Of a stretch of 64,000 nucleotides of DNA, positions 8,620 to 17,688 are shown piece after piece (position 1 is the stretch's first letter; every line of letters begins with the position of its first letter). Source of the DNA: an uncultured Altererythrobacter sp. (GTDB lineage: Bacteria; Pseudomonadota; Alphaproteobacteria; Sphingomonadales; Sphingomonadaceae); NCBI GenBank assembly GCA_946886565.1, contig CAMPIX010000001.1, positions 62,001 through 126,000 on the forward strand, read 5' to 3'. The notes beneath the pieces are model-generated. The model worked only from the letters and a program-made list of their open reading frames with translations. It searched no databases and was not told the DNA's origin. Both the position numbers and the translations under genes were made by a program.

Positions 8620-8994
8620 TCAGATCCTCGGAGTCATACGCGGAGGCGGCGTTTCCCCCTCAAGCACGATCGCCGATAGCTGGCGGTGCCCCGCTGCCAT
8701 ATGCTCAATGCGCATTGGCTGCCACGGTTCTCCAACGAGCGGCGGGACCGCCGGGAATGCGGCGCAGGCAACGGCGCAATTCATGCCGGGATCGGGGGCT
8801 TCGTGGCCGACCGGCGCATCGTCGCCGGCACAGTGGCCGTCGAGCGCGAGCGTCGTAACCGCATTGCCGTGTGGCATCGCCGCAGCCTTCCCGCTCGCCA
8901 TTGCAGCAGGCGAGAGAAGCATCGCGAACGCGACCAGGAGCGCGCAAAGCGCCCTTCGTGCGGTCCTGACAGATGCTCCGGCCGTGGCTGACAC
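8620..8994 (-). CDS. Secreted Cys-containing protein, DUF2946-like
   Basis: 124 residues from a GTG at 8994. This start is chosen because AAAGGAG lies 6-8 nt before it and because the earlier ATG at 9033 falls inside the promoter spacer at 9017-9047. The protein has a signal peptide (ALCALLVAFAMLLSPAAMA). The mature part has a C..C pair (MNCAVACAAFP) and scattered His and Met. Proteins of this DUF2946-like type occur in copper islands. A MerR-type promoter directly upstream indicates CueR control. Function is unknown; periplasmic copper binding is inferred. Confidence 0.6.
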   Translation of the reverse strand: MSATAGASVRTARRALCALLVAFAMLLSPAAMASGKAAAMPHGNAVTTLALDGHCAGDDAPVGHEAPDPGMNCAVACAAFPAVPPLVGEPWQPMRIEHMAAGHRQLSAIVLEGETPPPRMTPRI

Positions 8995-9016
8995 CGATTC
9001 CGCTCCTTTAGCCGCC

Positions 9017-9047
9017 CTTCTAGAGTTTGACATGGTGATAAGGTCAA
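9017..9047 (-). promoter_or_regulatory. CueR-type promoter/operator upstream of the 8620-8994 gene
   Basis: On the minus strand a -35 TTGACC (9042-9047) and a -10 TAGAAG (9017-9022) are separated by exactly 19 bp, the over-long spacing that MerR-family activators need. The spacer contains the dyad TTGAC...GTCAA. The same architecture occurs at 12413-12443 and 12468-12498. Confidence 0.7.
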
Positions 9048-9517
9048 GCACGAGAAGCGGCCTGCGGACACGCATCCGCCTTTCGCAGCACGAACGCCTT
9101 GAAATCGAGCGCCTGGAACAGCCGTGCTGGCGCGGTGAGCCCGGCCTCTCCGGCCATTCGTGCGAGCGTGGATTCGTCGACCGGGTGAAAATCCCGCGCC
9201 ATCCGCGTGCTCATCTGCGCGATGACTTCCGCGCTTGCGCTGCTCTGGCGTGCCCAGGCGTCGCGCAGCACAGGCGCGGTCTCCTGTGAATGCTCGGAGC
9301 GGAACGGGTCCGCGATCAGGAGCGGCGCATTCGGAGCGAGCGATTCGGCGATCGCCGAGATGAAAGCCTGCTTCTCGGAGTTTCCCGGCAGGAAGCGCGA
9401 CACCAGCAGGGTGAGCGCGGCGTCATAACGCGCGTCCGCCGCCTCGCGCGGCATCGGAGGCACTGATGCCTCGATCCAGCGCGCCCTCTTCGCGATCCGC
9501 CGCCGGCATTCGATCAT
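9044..9517 (-). pseudogene. Truncated class I SAM-dependent methyltransferase remnant
   Basis: Up to 157 residues, resembling only the C-terminal half of a class I methyltransferase: DAALTLLVSRFLPGNSEKQAF, then ISAIAESLAPNAPLLIADPF and a helical end. The N-terminal SAM-binding glycine motif is missing, and the open frame begins only 7 nt after the cueR stop. The intact gene was probably downstream of cueR and lost its 5' half. A short functional protein is possible but unlikely without the cofactor site. Confidence 0.55.
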
Positions 9518-9523
9518 TGGTCT

Positions 9524-9919
9524 TCATTGCTGCTCGCTCGCCAGTTCCACGAGGATCGGACAGTCGGGCCGGTTGTCGCCGTGGCATTCACGCGCCAGCG
9601 TTTCGAGCGAGCGGCGCATCGCCTGGATTTCGCGTTCCTTGCGCTTCAACTCGTCGGCGCGCGCAATGGCGAGCGCCTTCACGTCAGCGCTAGCGCGAGC
9701 CTTGTCCTGCCACAACGCCAGCAACTGGCCGATCTCCTCGATCGGGAAGCCGAGATCGCGCGCGCGCCGGATGAACCGCAGCGTGTGCACGTCCTTGTCG
9801 TCATAGTCGCGATACCCGGAGTCCCGCCGTGCCGCCTTCGGAATCAGCCCGATCGCCTCGTAATGGCGGATCATCCGTTGGCTCACGCCCGACTGCTTCG
9901 ATGCCTGGCCGATGTTCAT
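9524..9919 (-). CDS. cueR: Cu(I)-responsive MerR-family regulator CueR
   Basis: 131 residues. An N-terminal MerR HTH (MNIGQASKQSGVSQRMIRHYE) is followed by a long dimerisation helix. The metal-binding loop is CHGDNRPDC near the C-terminus; two Cys about 8 apart are the CueR signature for Cu(I)/Ag(I)/Au(I). It lies 11 nt downstream of the copA ATPase gene, in the same direction, so it is probably cotranscribed and autoregulated. Its likely targets are the three 19-bp-spacer promoters described here. Confidence 0.93.
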   Translation of the reverse strand: MNIGQASKQSGVSQRMIRHYEAIGLIPKAARRDSGYRDYDDKDVHTLRFIRRARDLGFPIEEIGQLLALWQDKARASADVKALAIARADELKRKEREIQAMRRSLETLARECHGDNRPDCPILVELASEQQ

Positions 9920-9930
9920 GGATAGTCTCC

Positions 9931-12384
9931 TCAGGCTGCCGACGGCCGCCAGCGTCTCAGCGTCAGTGCGTTCGCGACCACGCTGACGCTCGAAAACGCC
10001 ATCGCCGCGCCCGCGATCACCGGACTGAGCAGGCCGAGCGCCGCCAGCGGGATGCCAACCACGTTGTAGATGAACGCCCAGAACAAGCCCTGGCGAATTT
10101 TCGAGTACGTGCGCCGCGAAATGTCGATCGCGTCGGCGACGAGCCGCGGATCGCCGCGCATGAGGGTGATGCCGGCCGCGTGCATCGCCACATCGGTGCC
10201 GGTCGACATGGCGATCCCGACATCGGCGGCGGCGAGCGCCGGGGCATCGTTCACGCCGTCGCCGACCATCGCGACCGTTCGGCTCCCGCTGCGAAGCGCC
10301 GCCACAGCGTCCGCCTTGCCTTCGGGCAGCACGTTGGCGACGATCTCATCGATCCCAAGTTTGGCTGCGGCGGCGTTCGCGGCGCCCTGATTGTCTCCGG
10401 TCAGCATGATGCTGCGGATCGAACGTGCATGAAGGGAAGCGATCGCCTCGCGCGAAGACGGCTTCGCCTCGTCGCCGAAGGCAAGCAATCCGATGAGCCG
10501 CTTGGCCGGTGCGACCTCGGCCACCCAGGAAACCGAACGGCCTTCGCGTTCCAACGTCTCGGCTTCCCCGGCCAGCGCGCCGCGGTCGACGCCTTCCTCG
10601 TCCATCAACCGTCCGCTTCCAAGCAGCAGCGAGCGGCCGTCGACCTCGGCGGCAATCCCGCGTCCGGGGAGCGCTTTCAGATGCCTGACCGGCGCGCCTC
10701 CGACCCGCCGCGCCTCAGCCGCGGCAAGGACCGCGCGGGCGAGCGGATGTTCGCTGCCGCTCTGAAGCCCCGCGGCAAGTTCCATCAGGCGCTGTTCCTC
10801 GGTCCCCGCGGCCGGAAAGGCGGCGACCAGCGACGGCTTGCCCTCGGTAAGCGTGCCTGTCTTGTCGAACGCCACCGCGTCGATCCTATGGGCGGTTTCG
10901 AGCGCCTCGGCGTCCTTGATGAGCACGCCGGCGCGGGCGGCGACGCCGGTTCCCGCCATGATCGCGGTCGGCGTGGCGAGGCCGAGCGCGCAGGGGCAGG
11001 CGATCACCATCACGGCAACCGCGTTGAGGATGGCCGTTTCGACGCCCGCGCCGGCTATCAGCCATCCCGCGAAAGTGAGGACGGCGATGCCGAGCACCAC
11101 CGGCACGAACACCGCGCTCACCTTGTCGACGAGGCGCTGGATCGGCGCCTTGGCGCCCTGCGCGCTTTCGACCAGCCGTACAATCCGCGCGAGCGTCGTT
11201 TCGGCGCCGACCGCGCCGGTCTCGACCAGGATCAGTCCTTCGCCATTGATCGACCCGCCCGTGAGCGGGTCGCCGACGTTCTTGGCTACCGGCATGCTTT
11301 CGCCGGTCAGCATCGACTCATCGACGCTCGTCGCGCCTTCGATTAGCCGCCCGTCGACCGGCACGCGCTCGCCTGGACGAATGCGGACGACATCGCCGAC
11401 CCGCACCTGTTCGACCGCCAGTTCGACCTCTTGCCCATCGTCGCCTACGACGCGCGCGCGCTCGGGCCGGAGCGCCATCAGCGCGCGGATCGCCGCGCCG
11501 GTCTGGCGCTTGGCGCGGCCCTCGAGCCATTTGCCGAGCAGAACGAGGGTGATGACGACGGCCGAGGCCTCGAAATAATAATGGCCGCCCCCACCATGAT
11601 CCATCGGCGGGACAAGCAGCTGGTAGAGGCTCAGGCCGTAGGCGGCGGACGTGCCGATTGCGACCAGCAGGTCCATATTGCCGGTGTGCGCCTTGAGCGC
11701 CTTCCATCCGGCCCGGTAGAAGCGCGCCCCAAGCCAGAACTGGACAGGCGTCGCCAGCACGAGCTGCGCCCAACCCGGAATGGCGGCATCGATCCCGAAC
11801 GGCGCCAGCAGCATCGGGAGCACAAGCGGCAGCGACAGGATCGCAGCGATGAGGACATGTTGGAGCTCGCGCCTTGCGCTCGCGGCGCGGCGCGCCTCCT
11901 CCTCCCCGGTCTGACCGGACGCAGGCACGACCCGGGCCGCCGCGGCGTAGCCGGCCCTTTCGACCGCGCGAATAAGGTCGGCCGAGGATGTCGCGGCGAC
12001 CGCCTCGATCCGGGCAGTCTCGGTCGCGAGATTGACCTCGGCCTTCAGCACGCCGGGGACGGCGTTGAGTGCCTTCTCGACGCGGCCGACACACGATGCG
12101 CAGGTCATGCCGCTGATCGACAGTTCGGTGACGCTTCGGCCAGGCGTGTAGCCGGCCTTCGAGACCGCGTCCGCCAACGCGGCGGGATCCGCGCGGCCTT
12201 CGTCGAAGCGAACCTCCGCCCTTTCGGTCGCGAGATTGACCGACACGCCGGTAACGCCGGGCACCTGGGCGATCGCGCGCTCAACCCGCCCAACGCAGGA
12301 GGCGCAGGTCATCCCCTCGATCGGCAGAACAAGGCTGTCCGCCGTTTCATTTTCGGCTCGCGGCGGCAGCGTGAGCGCATCCAT
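9931..12384 (-). CDS. copA: Copper-exporting P-type ATPase CopA
   Basis: 817 residues from the ATG at 12384, which has a GAGGAG ribosome binding site 7 nt upstream and lies downstream of the predicted promoter. Two N-terminal heavy-metal domains each carry GMTCASC. They are followed by membrane helices, the CPC metal site ([12 protein letters not shown]), the phosphorylation motif DKTGTLTEG, the HP motif (EHPLARAV) and the hinge [12 protein letters not shown]. This is the full set for a P1B-1 ATPase that pumps Cu(I)/Ag(I) from the cytoplasm. It is divergent from copZ, with back-to-back CueR-type promoters between them. Confidence 0.95.
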   Translation of the reverse strand: MDALTLPPRAENETADSLVLPIEGMTCASCVGRVERAIAQVPGVTGVSVNLATERAEVRFDEGRADPAALADAVSKAGYTPGRSVTELSISGMTCASCVGRVEKALNAVPGVLKAEVNLATETARIEAVAATSSADLIRAVERAGYAAAARVVPASGQTGEEEARRAASARRELQHVLIAAILSLPLVLPMLLAPFGIDAAIPGWAQLVLATPVQFWLGARFYRAGWKALKAHTGNMDLLVAIGTSAAYGLSLYQLLVPPMDHGGGGHYYFEASAVVITLVLLGKWLEGRAKRQTGAAIRALMALRPERARVVGDDGQEVELAVEQVRVGDVVRIRPGERVPVDGRLIEGATSVDESMLTGESMPVAKNVGDPLTGGSINGEGLILVETGAVGAETTLARIVRLVESAQGAKAPIQRLVDKVSAVFVPVVLGIAVLTFAGWLIAGAGVETAILNAVAVMVIACPCALGLATPTAIMAGTGVAARAGVLIKDAEALETAHRIDAVAFDKTGTLTEGKPSLVAAFPAAGTEEQRLMELAAGLQSGSEHPLARAVLAAAEARRVGGAPVRHLKALPGRGIAAEVDGRSLLLGSGRLMDEEGVDRGALAGEAETLEREGRSVSWVAEVAPAKRLIGLLAFGDEAKPSSREAIASLHARSIRSIMLTGDNQGAANAAAAKLGIDEIVANVLPEGKADAVAALRSGSRTVAMVGDGVNDAPALAAADVGIAMSTGTDVAMHAAGITLMRGDPRLVADAIDISRRTYSKIRQGLFWAFIYNVVGIPLAALGLLSPVIAGAAMAFSSVSVVANALTLRRWRPSAA

Positions 12385-12412
12385 CAGTCGTCTCCTCATC
12401 GAGTCGATCCTG

Positions 12413-12443
12413 TATATGGAGTCTGACATCATGTTAGGGTCAA
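12413..12443 (-). promoter_or_regulatory. CueR-type promoter of the copA ATPase gene
   Basis: On the minus strand a -35 TTGACC (12438-12443) and a -10 CATATA (12413-12418) are separated by 19 bp, with a partial dyad in the spacer. The transcription start would fall about 12405, which supports the copA start at 12384. Confidence 0.7.
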
Positions 12444-12467
12444 GCAATTCCCGCCGGCCGATGCCGC

Positions 12468-12498
12468 TTGACCTTGCCACGATGTCAAACCCCACATT
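12468..12498 (+). promoter_or_regulatory. CueR-type promoter of copZ
   Basis: A -35 TTGACC (12468-12473) and a -10 CACATT (12493-12498) are separated by 19 bp. The spacer holds the half-site GTCAA. It lies 26 bp before the copZ start and is divergent from the copA promoter. Confidence 0.7.
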
Positions 12499-12523
12499 CG
12501 CCTTCGACTGAAGGAGAACCAAC

Positions 12524-12727
12524 ATGATCGAGTTGAAGGTTTCGGGCATGATCTGCGGCGGATGCGTCCGGTGGGTAACCAATGCCGTGCACGGCGTCGC
12601 GCCGGGCGCGCTCGCTACGGTGGATCTCGCGACCAAGCGCGTGTCGGTAGAAACCGACGTGGATGCCGCCACCATCGCGGCCGCGATCGAGAGCGCCGGC
12701 TACGAGGTCGAGCGCCAGGACGCCTGA
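12524..12727 (+). CDS. copZ: CopZ-like copper chaperone (HMA domain)
   Basis: 67 residues, a single heavy-metal-associated domain. The metal site is GMICGGCV (CxxC), followed by the usual V-dense sheet and a final helix ([10 protein letters not shown]). It delivers Cu(I) within the cytoplasm, most likely to the divergently encoded CopA ATPase. A clear AAGGAG ribosome binding site precedes the ATG. The CxxC core GGC differs slightly from the usual ASC or HHC, but the ligands are intact. Confidence 0.9.
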   Translation: MIELKVSGMICGGCVRWVTNAVHGVAPGALATVDLATKRVSVETDVDAATIAAAIESAGYEVERQDA

Positions 12728-12795
12728 CCGGAACGGAACCCGCGGCCGCGCGGTTCTGCCCGCGCGGCCGCCAGCCCTCGACGGGGAAAGCCCAT

Positions 12796-13029
12796 ATGGA
12801 CCACGACCACTCCGCGCATGCCCATCACGACACAGCATGCACGCAGGCGCATGCCGCGGGCGCGTCGCTCCACCGGCGCGCCATTTGGCACGATCGGAAC
12901 TTCGCCCGCCGCCGCACCGTTGGACTCACGACACGTACGGCAGGTCAATTTCGGCGCGCTGGTGGAACGAGGAACTCGACATGGGTGAATTCACCGACAA
13001 GGCAAAAGGCAAGGTCAACCAAGCGGTAG
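12796..13029 (+). pseudogene. His-rich N-terminal fragment, possible metal-ATPase remnant
   Basis: From the ATG at 12796 the frame starts with a His/Asp-rich peptide (MDHDHSAHAHHDTACTQAHA), like the N-terminus of some copper/silver ATPases. It then becomes Arg/Thr-rich with no recognisable domain and runs into the csbD-like gene in another frame. It is best read as a truncated 5' end left by a deletion, or as a chance frame. Confidence 0.3.
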
Positions 13030-13148
13030 GCGATGCCAAGCAAGAGAGCGACGACGAGAGCGTCCGGCGCGAAGGCGAAAAGCAGGAAGCCAAAGGCGAA
13101 GGCCAGGAGCTGAAGGGGAAAGCGAAGGGCGTGATCAACGACCTTTGA
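12981..13148 (+). CDS. CsbD family small stress protein
   Basis: 55 residues, a typical CsbD-like protein: MGEFTDKAKGKVNQAVGDAK followed by a Glu/Lys-rich second half ending GKAKGVINDL. The ATG at 12981 has GAGGAA upstream. CsbD proteins are small, charged, often stress-induced and of unknown molecular function. A strong terminator follows directly. Confidence 0.88.
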   Translation: MGEFTDKAKGKVNQAVGDAKQESDDESVRREGEKQEAKGEGQELKGKAKGVINDL

Positions 13149-13168
13149 TCCCGCTCAACAAGATGTTG

Positions 13169-13204
13169 CCGCCGCCGCTGGGAAACCGGCGGCGGTTTCT
13201 CTTT
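13169..13204 (+). terminator. Rho-independent terminator after the csbD-like gene
   Basis: A 9-bp perfect GC stem (CCGCCGCCG / CGGCGGCGG), a 9-nt loop and the T-rich tail TTTCTCTTT. It also separates the copZ side from the convergent nucleotidyltransferase gene. Confidence 0.85.
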
Positions 13205-13221
13205 GTAGCAAGAGCCTGCTG

Positions 13222-14127
13222 TCAGGCCTGCGCAACCCCTTCCAGCTCAGTAAGCCGATCGCGCGAAACCTGGGCAACGATGTCGCGCAGGGAGCGGACC
13301 GACGCCAGCACCGCATCGAGATCGTCGGGGTCGATCCGGTAGTTCGACGAATAGCGTGCCTCGACATAGGCGCGCTTGAGCAGCTCGAACCGGCGACGGT
13401 CGATACGCGCGTCGCGCGGCCAGGCTGCGATCAGCTTCGGCTCGCTGTCCTCGGACAAGGAACGCAGGAACTTGATGTTGTGCGAGCGCGGGAAATAGAG
13501 GGTTCGGACCAGCAGGAAGCAGATGTATGCGCGTTCGGTCGCCTGATGGAGGGTGAAAGCCGCATCCTTCCACTTCGCCTTCTCCAAGCAGAATTCGGCG
13601 ATCTCGATCGCATCATCGACCTTAGTTAGCCAATCTTGGAAATACTCCTCCGCCATCCGATGCGCATCGGATGCCGTCAAAGGCTGTGGGGTGGCGAGTG
13701 GATGACACGGCAGGTCGTAGAGCACGATTCCGTCGCGGGCGATGTCGACCCAGAAATATTCACCGCGCGTGAGCCCCTGGTTCACCTCTTCGAGCGAGTG
13801 GACGATGATGTTGACCGGCCGGTCGATCGCGGCGTCGCGCAGGATTTTGTCCTCGGCGACATACCAGTAATGCGCGATGTCGGTGAGGTCGCCGTGGCTG
13901 ACGATCACCAGCAGGTCGTAATCCGACTGGTAGCCATTCTCGGGCTCATCGACCCAGTCGTCGCGTGCATAGCTGCCGAACAGGATGATCTTGTAAATCT
14001 TGCCGTTCCGGCGATGCGCCGAGGTGGCGCGCGACGTGGCCTCGGCGAACTCCGCCATGAGCACGTCCTGCACCCGTTCCAGCTCGGCGCGCTGCGCCTC
14101 CGGCAAATGATCGATATCCGTCCGCAT
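13222..14127 (-). CDS. MNT nucleotidyltransferase-HEPN fusion protein
   Basis: 301 residues from an ATG at 14127; a TTG at 14163 is an alternative start. The N-terminal half is a minimal nucleotidyltransferase with GSYARDDW and a downstream SDYDLLVIV carrying the second acidic pair. The C-terminal half (about 165-290) is helical and HEPN-like (DDAIEIAEFCLEKAKWKDAAF, LHQATERAYICFLL). HEPN and MNT domains often form toxin-antitoxin pairs in which MNT AMPylates HEPN; here both are in one chain. No partner gene is adjacent. Its function is inferred only from the domains. Confidence 0.75.
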   Translation of the reverse strand: MRTDIDHLPEAQRAELERVQDVLMAEFAEATSRATSAHRRNGKIYKIILFGSYARDDWVDEPENGYQSDYDLLVIVSHGDLTDIAHYWYVAEDKILRDAAIDRPVNIIVHSLEEVNQGLTRGEYFWVDIARDGIVLYDLPCHPLATPQPLTASDAHRMAEEYFQDWLTKVDDAIEIAEFCLEKAKWKDAAFTLHQATERAYICFLLVRTLYFPRSHNIKFLRSLSEDSEPKLIAAWPRDARIDRRRFELLKRAYVEARYSSNYRIDPDDLDAVLASVRSLRDIVAQVSRDRLTELEGVAQA

Positions 14128-14163
14128 CGTTCCTGATTCTCGCAGGTAAATCCGCGAAGGCAA

Positions 14164-14491
14164 GGGCGGCAGGGATTTGTCTCCCGCCGCGCGGTATCGA
14201 GGTCCGACCTTGTCGCACTACCGGTCTTTGACTTATCCATGTGCTGTCCGGCGAACCGGGTTGCCGATGCGCATATGAGCCCTTGTGGCGTAAGGCACCG
14301 GCGCGTGCCCTCAAGCACGTTCTCAAGGCTCGGCTCGTCGGACACCGTGACTGCCGCCGACCGCCTGCCCCAGCGTCATATTTCGCCGAGGGGTAGGCCA
14401 CGCTGACGCGTATAGTGAACGGGAAGCGGCACTTCGTGTGCGATCAGCAAGTTATCGCAGCGGCCGCCCGTACGCAAAGCAGGGGAATCTC
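14164..14491. other. 328-bp intergenic stretch
   Basis: It lies between the divergent MNT-HEPN gene and the epimerase-SPW fusion. I see no convincing gene; the open frames here have no family features. The promoter of the fusion gene must lie in its right half, where GCGTATAGTGAAC gives a weak -10-like match, and AGGGGAA (14481-14487) is the ribosome binding site. Confidence 0.5.
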
Positions 14492-17164
14492 ATGACAGAG
14501 GAAGCTGCTACTCCGGGCGCCGCGAGCGACAACAAAGCCGGCGTCGTTCTCGTTACCGGAGCGAGCGGCTTCATCGGCTCCGCCGTCGTCGAAAGGCTCG
14601 GCAAAAAATATAAGATTATCGGCCTCGACCGCGCCGGCCCGCCCGATCCTCCGTCACCGGCAGTGGCGATCGATTTCGATCTTGGCTCGGATGAGACTGT
14701 CCGCAAGGCACTGGAAGAGGTCAGGGATCGGTTCGGCAGCCGGATCGTGTCGGTCATTCACCTCGCCGCCTATTACGACGTATCGGGGGAGCCTAACCCG
14801 CTCTACGAAAAGATCACGGTCGAGGGCACCAGGCGTCTGCTCGACGCCTTGCAGAGCTTCGAAGTCGAGCAGTTCGTCTATGCGAGCACGATGCTCGTCC
14901 ACCGGGCGACGGACAGCCCCGAGGAGCGCATCGACGAGAATTCGCCGATCGATCCGAGTTGGGCATACCCGGAATCCAAGGCCCGAACCGAGGCCGTTCT
15001 TCGGGACCGGCACGGCGACATTCCCGTGGTCTTTTTGCGCATCGCCGGCGTCTATGAGGATGAGGGGCATCAGCCCTTCATCGCTGAGCAGATCGCCCGC
15101 ATCTACGAGCATCGGCTGATCGGGCATGTCTATCCGGGCATGCTCTGCGCGGGTCAGTCCTTCGTGCATCTCGACGACCTCACCAATGCGATCGAAAAAG
15201 CGGTGCAGCGGCGCCGGGATTTGCCTGCCGAAACCCCGCTGCTCGTCGGCGAGCCGGAGGCGCTCGGCTATGCCGAGGTGCAGGACATCATCGGCTGCAC
15301 CCTTCACGGCGAAGGATGGGACACATTCCGGATTCCGCAGCCGATCGCAAAGGCTGGCGCCTGGGTGCAAAATGAAGTGCTCGGCGAGGATAGCTCGATC
15401 AAGTCGTGGATGGTCGAGGCGAGCAACGACCATTATGTCCTCGACATCGACCGGGCGCGGCAGCTTCTCGACTGGAAGCCGAAGCATCGCTTGCGCGATG
15501 TGCTTCCGAAGATGGTCGCGGCGCTCAAGCGGGACCCGCAAGGCTGGTACAAGGCCAACAAGCTCAATCCGGCCCTGGTCGCCTGGTACGGGCAGCGGCC
15601 CGTCGCGTCCGACCATGCCGAGCATAATGCCGACGCCAAGCCTGGCATGGATCACATGGCGATGGATCACGCCAAGGGCGGCGGCAAATCTGAAGATGCG
15701 AGCCGCAAGCATGATGCCGAGCCCGCGCATGAAGGCGGCCACGATCATATGGCCATGATGGATGCCGACGCACGCCGCACGCGCTGGGTGCATTTTGCGA
15801 TGATCGGTCTGGGCGCCTGGCTTGCCGCAAGTCCGCTGGTCTACGACGCCGTGACGAGTGGGACCGTGGACGACGCCGTTCGTGCCGTCACCGTCGATCG
15901 CGGGCTGCCGTCCGTCGAATGGCGGACGGGCGTGTTGATGGCCAGCGATGTGATCAGCGGCATGCTGCTGATGCTGTTCGGAGCGATGTCGCTTTCGAAG
16001 CGGACCGCGTGGTTCGGCCAGTGGGCGGCCTGTTTTGTCGGCATATGGTTGCTGCTCGCGCCGCTGGTCTTCTGGAGTCCGAGCGCGGCCCAATATCAGA
16101 ACGACATGCTCGTCGGCGCGCTGGCGATCGCCTTGTCGGTGCTCGTGCCGATGATGCCGGGGATGAGCATGGCCGGCATGATGGATCCCAAGTCCATTCC
16201 GCCGGGCTGGACCTATGGCCCGTCCACCGCTGCCCAGCGCTTTCCGATCGTCGCGCTCGGCCTGGTCGGCCTCCTTATCTCGCGCATGCTGACCGCATAT
16301 CAGCTCGGGCACATCGATTCCGCCTGGGAGCCGTTCTTCATGGGCTCGCCCGCCGATCCCCGGAACGGCACCGAGGAGATCATCACCTCCGATGTTTCCA
16401 AGGCCTGGCCGATCCCCGACGCGGGGCTCGGGGCGGTGAGCTACATGTTCGAGATCCTGATGGCGGTTATGGGCACCCGCGACCGCTGGCGGACGATGCC
16501 CTGGATGGTCACCTTCTTCGGCATATTGGTGATCCCGCTTGGGGTCATCTCGATCTACTTCATCATCATCCAGCCGATCATGATCGGCACGTGGAGCACG
16601 CCCGCATTGATTGCCGGGCTAGCCATGGTCGTCATGATACCCTTCGCACTGGACGAGGTCATCGCCATGGGACAGTTCCTCTACTGGGCCCATCGCCGCG
16701 GCAAACCACTGATCCGGACGTTCTTCAAAGGCGACGCGGTGGACAGGGGTGAAGAAGATACCGCCGATGCGCTGTCCGCGTCTCCCACAGCCGCCTGGGC
16801 CGAAGCCAGACGGGGCGTGACGCTTCCCTGGACGCTGGCCGTCAGCACGGTGATCGGCGCGTTTCTGATGCTGACGAGGCTGGTATTCGGCACCGAGGGC
16901 GCGATGGCGAATAGCGACCATCTGGTTGGTGCGCTCGTCATTACGATCGCCATTATCGCCACGGCCGAGGTCGCGAGAATCCTGCGCTTCATCAATGTCG
17001 CGCTCGGCGCCTGGCTCGTCGCCGCGCCGTTCCTGCTCGAGGGCGCCGACGGCTCCGCGACAGCCGCCAGTGTGGTGATCGGCCTCGCATTGATGGCGTT
17101 GAGCCTGCCGAGAGGAAAGCGGAGCCGCGAGCATTACGCGGGATGGGACAAATATGTCATCTAG
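14492..17164 (+). CDS. NAD-dependent epimerase/dehydratase fused to SPW-repeat membrane domains
   Basis: 890 residues from the ATG at 14492, with AGGGGAA upstream. Residues about 18-350 are an extended-SDR epimerase domain: nucleotide motif VTGASGFIG, then the active-site Tyr-x-x-x-Lys as YPESK. A linker (about 385-430) is His/Met/Asp-rich (PGMDHMAMDHAKG, GGHDHMAMMD). The rest has many membrane helices, including SPW-like segments starting RWVHFAMIGLGAWLAASPL and repeated near the C-terminus (FINVALGAWLVAAPFLL). The enzyme substrate is unknown. The copper-binding-type linker and its place before the cus genes suggest an envelope role in metal stress. Confidence 0.8.
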   Translation: MTEEAATPGAASDNKAGVVLVTGASGFIGSAVVERLGKKYKIIGLDRAGPPDPPSPAVAIDFDLGSDETVRKALEEVRDRFGSRIVSVIHLAAYYDVSGEPNPLYEKITVEGTRRLLDALQSFEVEQFVYASTMLVHRATDSPEERIDENSPIDPSWAYPESKARTEAVLRDRHGDIPVVFLRIAGVYEDEGHQPFIAEQIARIYEHRLIGHVYPGMLCAGQSFVHLDDLTNAIEKAVQRRRDLPAETPLLVGEPEALGYAEVQDIIGCTLHGEGWDTFRIPQPIAKAGAWVQNEVLGEDSSIKSWMVEASNDHYVLDIDRARQLLDWKPKHRLRDVLPKMVAALKRDPQGWYKANKLNPALVAWYGQRPVASDHAEHNADAKPGMDHMAMDHAKGGGKSEDASRKHDAEPAHEGGHDHMAMMDADARRTRWVHFAMIGLGAWLAASPLVYDAVTSGTVDDAVRAVTVDRGLPSVEWRTGVLMASDVISGMLLMLFGAMSLSKRTAWFGQWAACFVGIWLLLAPLVFWSPSAAQYQNDMLVGALAIALSVLVPMMPGMSMAGMMDPKSIPPGWTYGPSTAAQRFPIVALGLVGLLISRMLTAYQLGHIDSAWEPFFMGSPADPRNGTEEIITSDVSKAWPIPDAGLGAVSYMFEILMAVMGTRDRWRTMPWMVTFFGILVIPLGVISIYFIIIQPIMIGTWSTPALIAGLAMVVMIPFALDEVIAMGQFLYWAHRRGKPLIRTFFKGDAVDRGEEDTADALSASPTAAWAEARRGVTLPWTLAVSTVIGAFLMLTRLVFGTEGAMANSDHLVGALVITIAIIATAEVARILRFINVALGAWLVAAPFLLEGADGSATAASVVIGLALMALSLPRGKRSREHYAGWDKYVI

Positions 17165-17209
17165 TCGGTCAGGATTTGACATGAAGCGACGCCGGCGTAG
17201 GCTTGAAGA

Positions 17210-17521
17210 GTGACAAGGTTCATCTTGGCCATACTGATCGCGCTGTCGCTGATCGGCAGCTCTGGTCCGGCGTTCGCCGCGCCAGCGCCTGACTGCGCGA
17301 TGGCCGGAGCCGCGATGGGAAGCCCTGCCGACCACGACGACATGGGTTGCTGCACACCCGACTGCGCGGTCTCCTGTCCTGCCGCGCTGGTTCCTCCCGA
17401 TAGCTTGCCTGAGCCGTCTGTTCTGCTCACCAGCGCCCGCGCCTGGATGCCGACGGCCAGCGCCCTTCACTCCGTGAACCCGACCGCGATCGACCCTCCT
17501 CCAAAACCCACGCTCGGCTGA
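17210..17521 (+). CDS. Small secreted Cys/Met-containing protein
   Basis: 103 residues from a GTG at 17210; a GAAGAG precedes it. A signal peptide (LAILIALSLIGSSGPAFA) is followed by a mature part with MGCCTPDCAVSC, a cluster of four Cys, and a Pro-rich tail. It resembles the DUF2946-like protein at 8620-8994 in having a short secreted chain with a C...C core. It probably binds copper in the periplasm; no family is certain. Confidence 0.55.
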   Translation: MTRFILAILIALSLIGSSGPAFAAPAPDCAMAGAAMGSPADHDDMGCCTPDCAVSCPAALVPPDSLPEPSVLLTSARAWMPTASALHSVNPTAIDPPPKPTLG

Positions 17522-17527
17522 TTTTGA

Positions 17528-17553
17528 GCACGGCTCCCGCGCGGCAGCCGTGC
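17528..17553 (+). terminator. Stem-loop after the 17210-17521 gene
   Basis: A perfect 8-bp stem, GCACGGCT / AGCCGTGC, with a 10-nt GC-rich loop, 7 nt after the stop codon. There is no T-run after it, so it may slow or end transcription only partly. Confidence 0.45.
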
Positions 17554-17688
17554 AGGTGCGATGGGCGCTGAGCCCATTCGCAAGTCAGTTTTGGCGATCC
17601 AAGCGCCGGCCTCTCACCAGGCATTGCCTGTGACGCGCTGCTGATGAGCAGCGGCATTGGGCGGATCGGCGTCGACGAGGGTAATTCG

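Noticed and set aside
8992..9033. ATG at 9033 as start of the DUF2946-like protein
   Set aside because: It lies within the spacer of the predicted promoter; a GTG at 8994 has a good ribosome binding site downstream of it.
9829..12426. Two long plus-strand frames opposite the copA ATPase
   Set aside because: They are shadows of a P-type ATPase gene with all catalytic motifs.
12562..12980. A larger gene joining copZ and the His-rich segment
   Set aside because: copZ ends with a stop at 12727 and the frames differ; the His-rich piece stands alone.
13169..13204. Tandem GCC triplets as a possible short repeat array
   Set aside because: They form the stem of a terminator rather than a repeat of interest.
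14654..16312. 552-codon minus-strand frame
   Set aside because: It mirrors the epimerase-SPW gene, whose motifs are on the plus strand.
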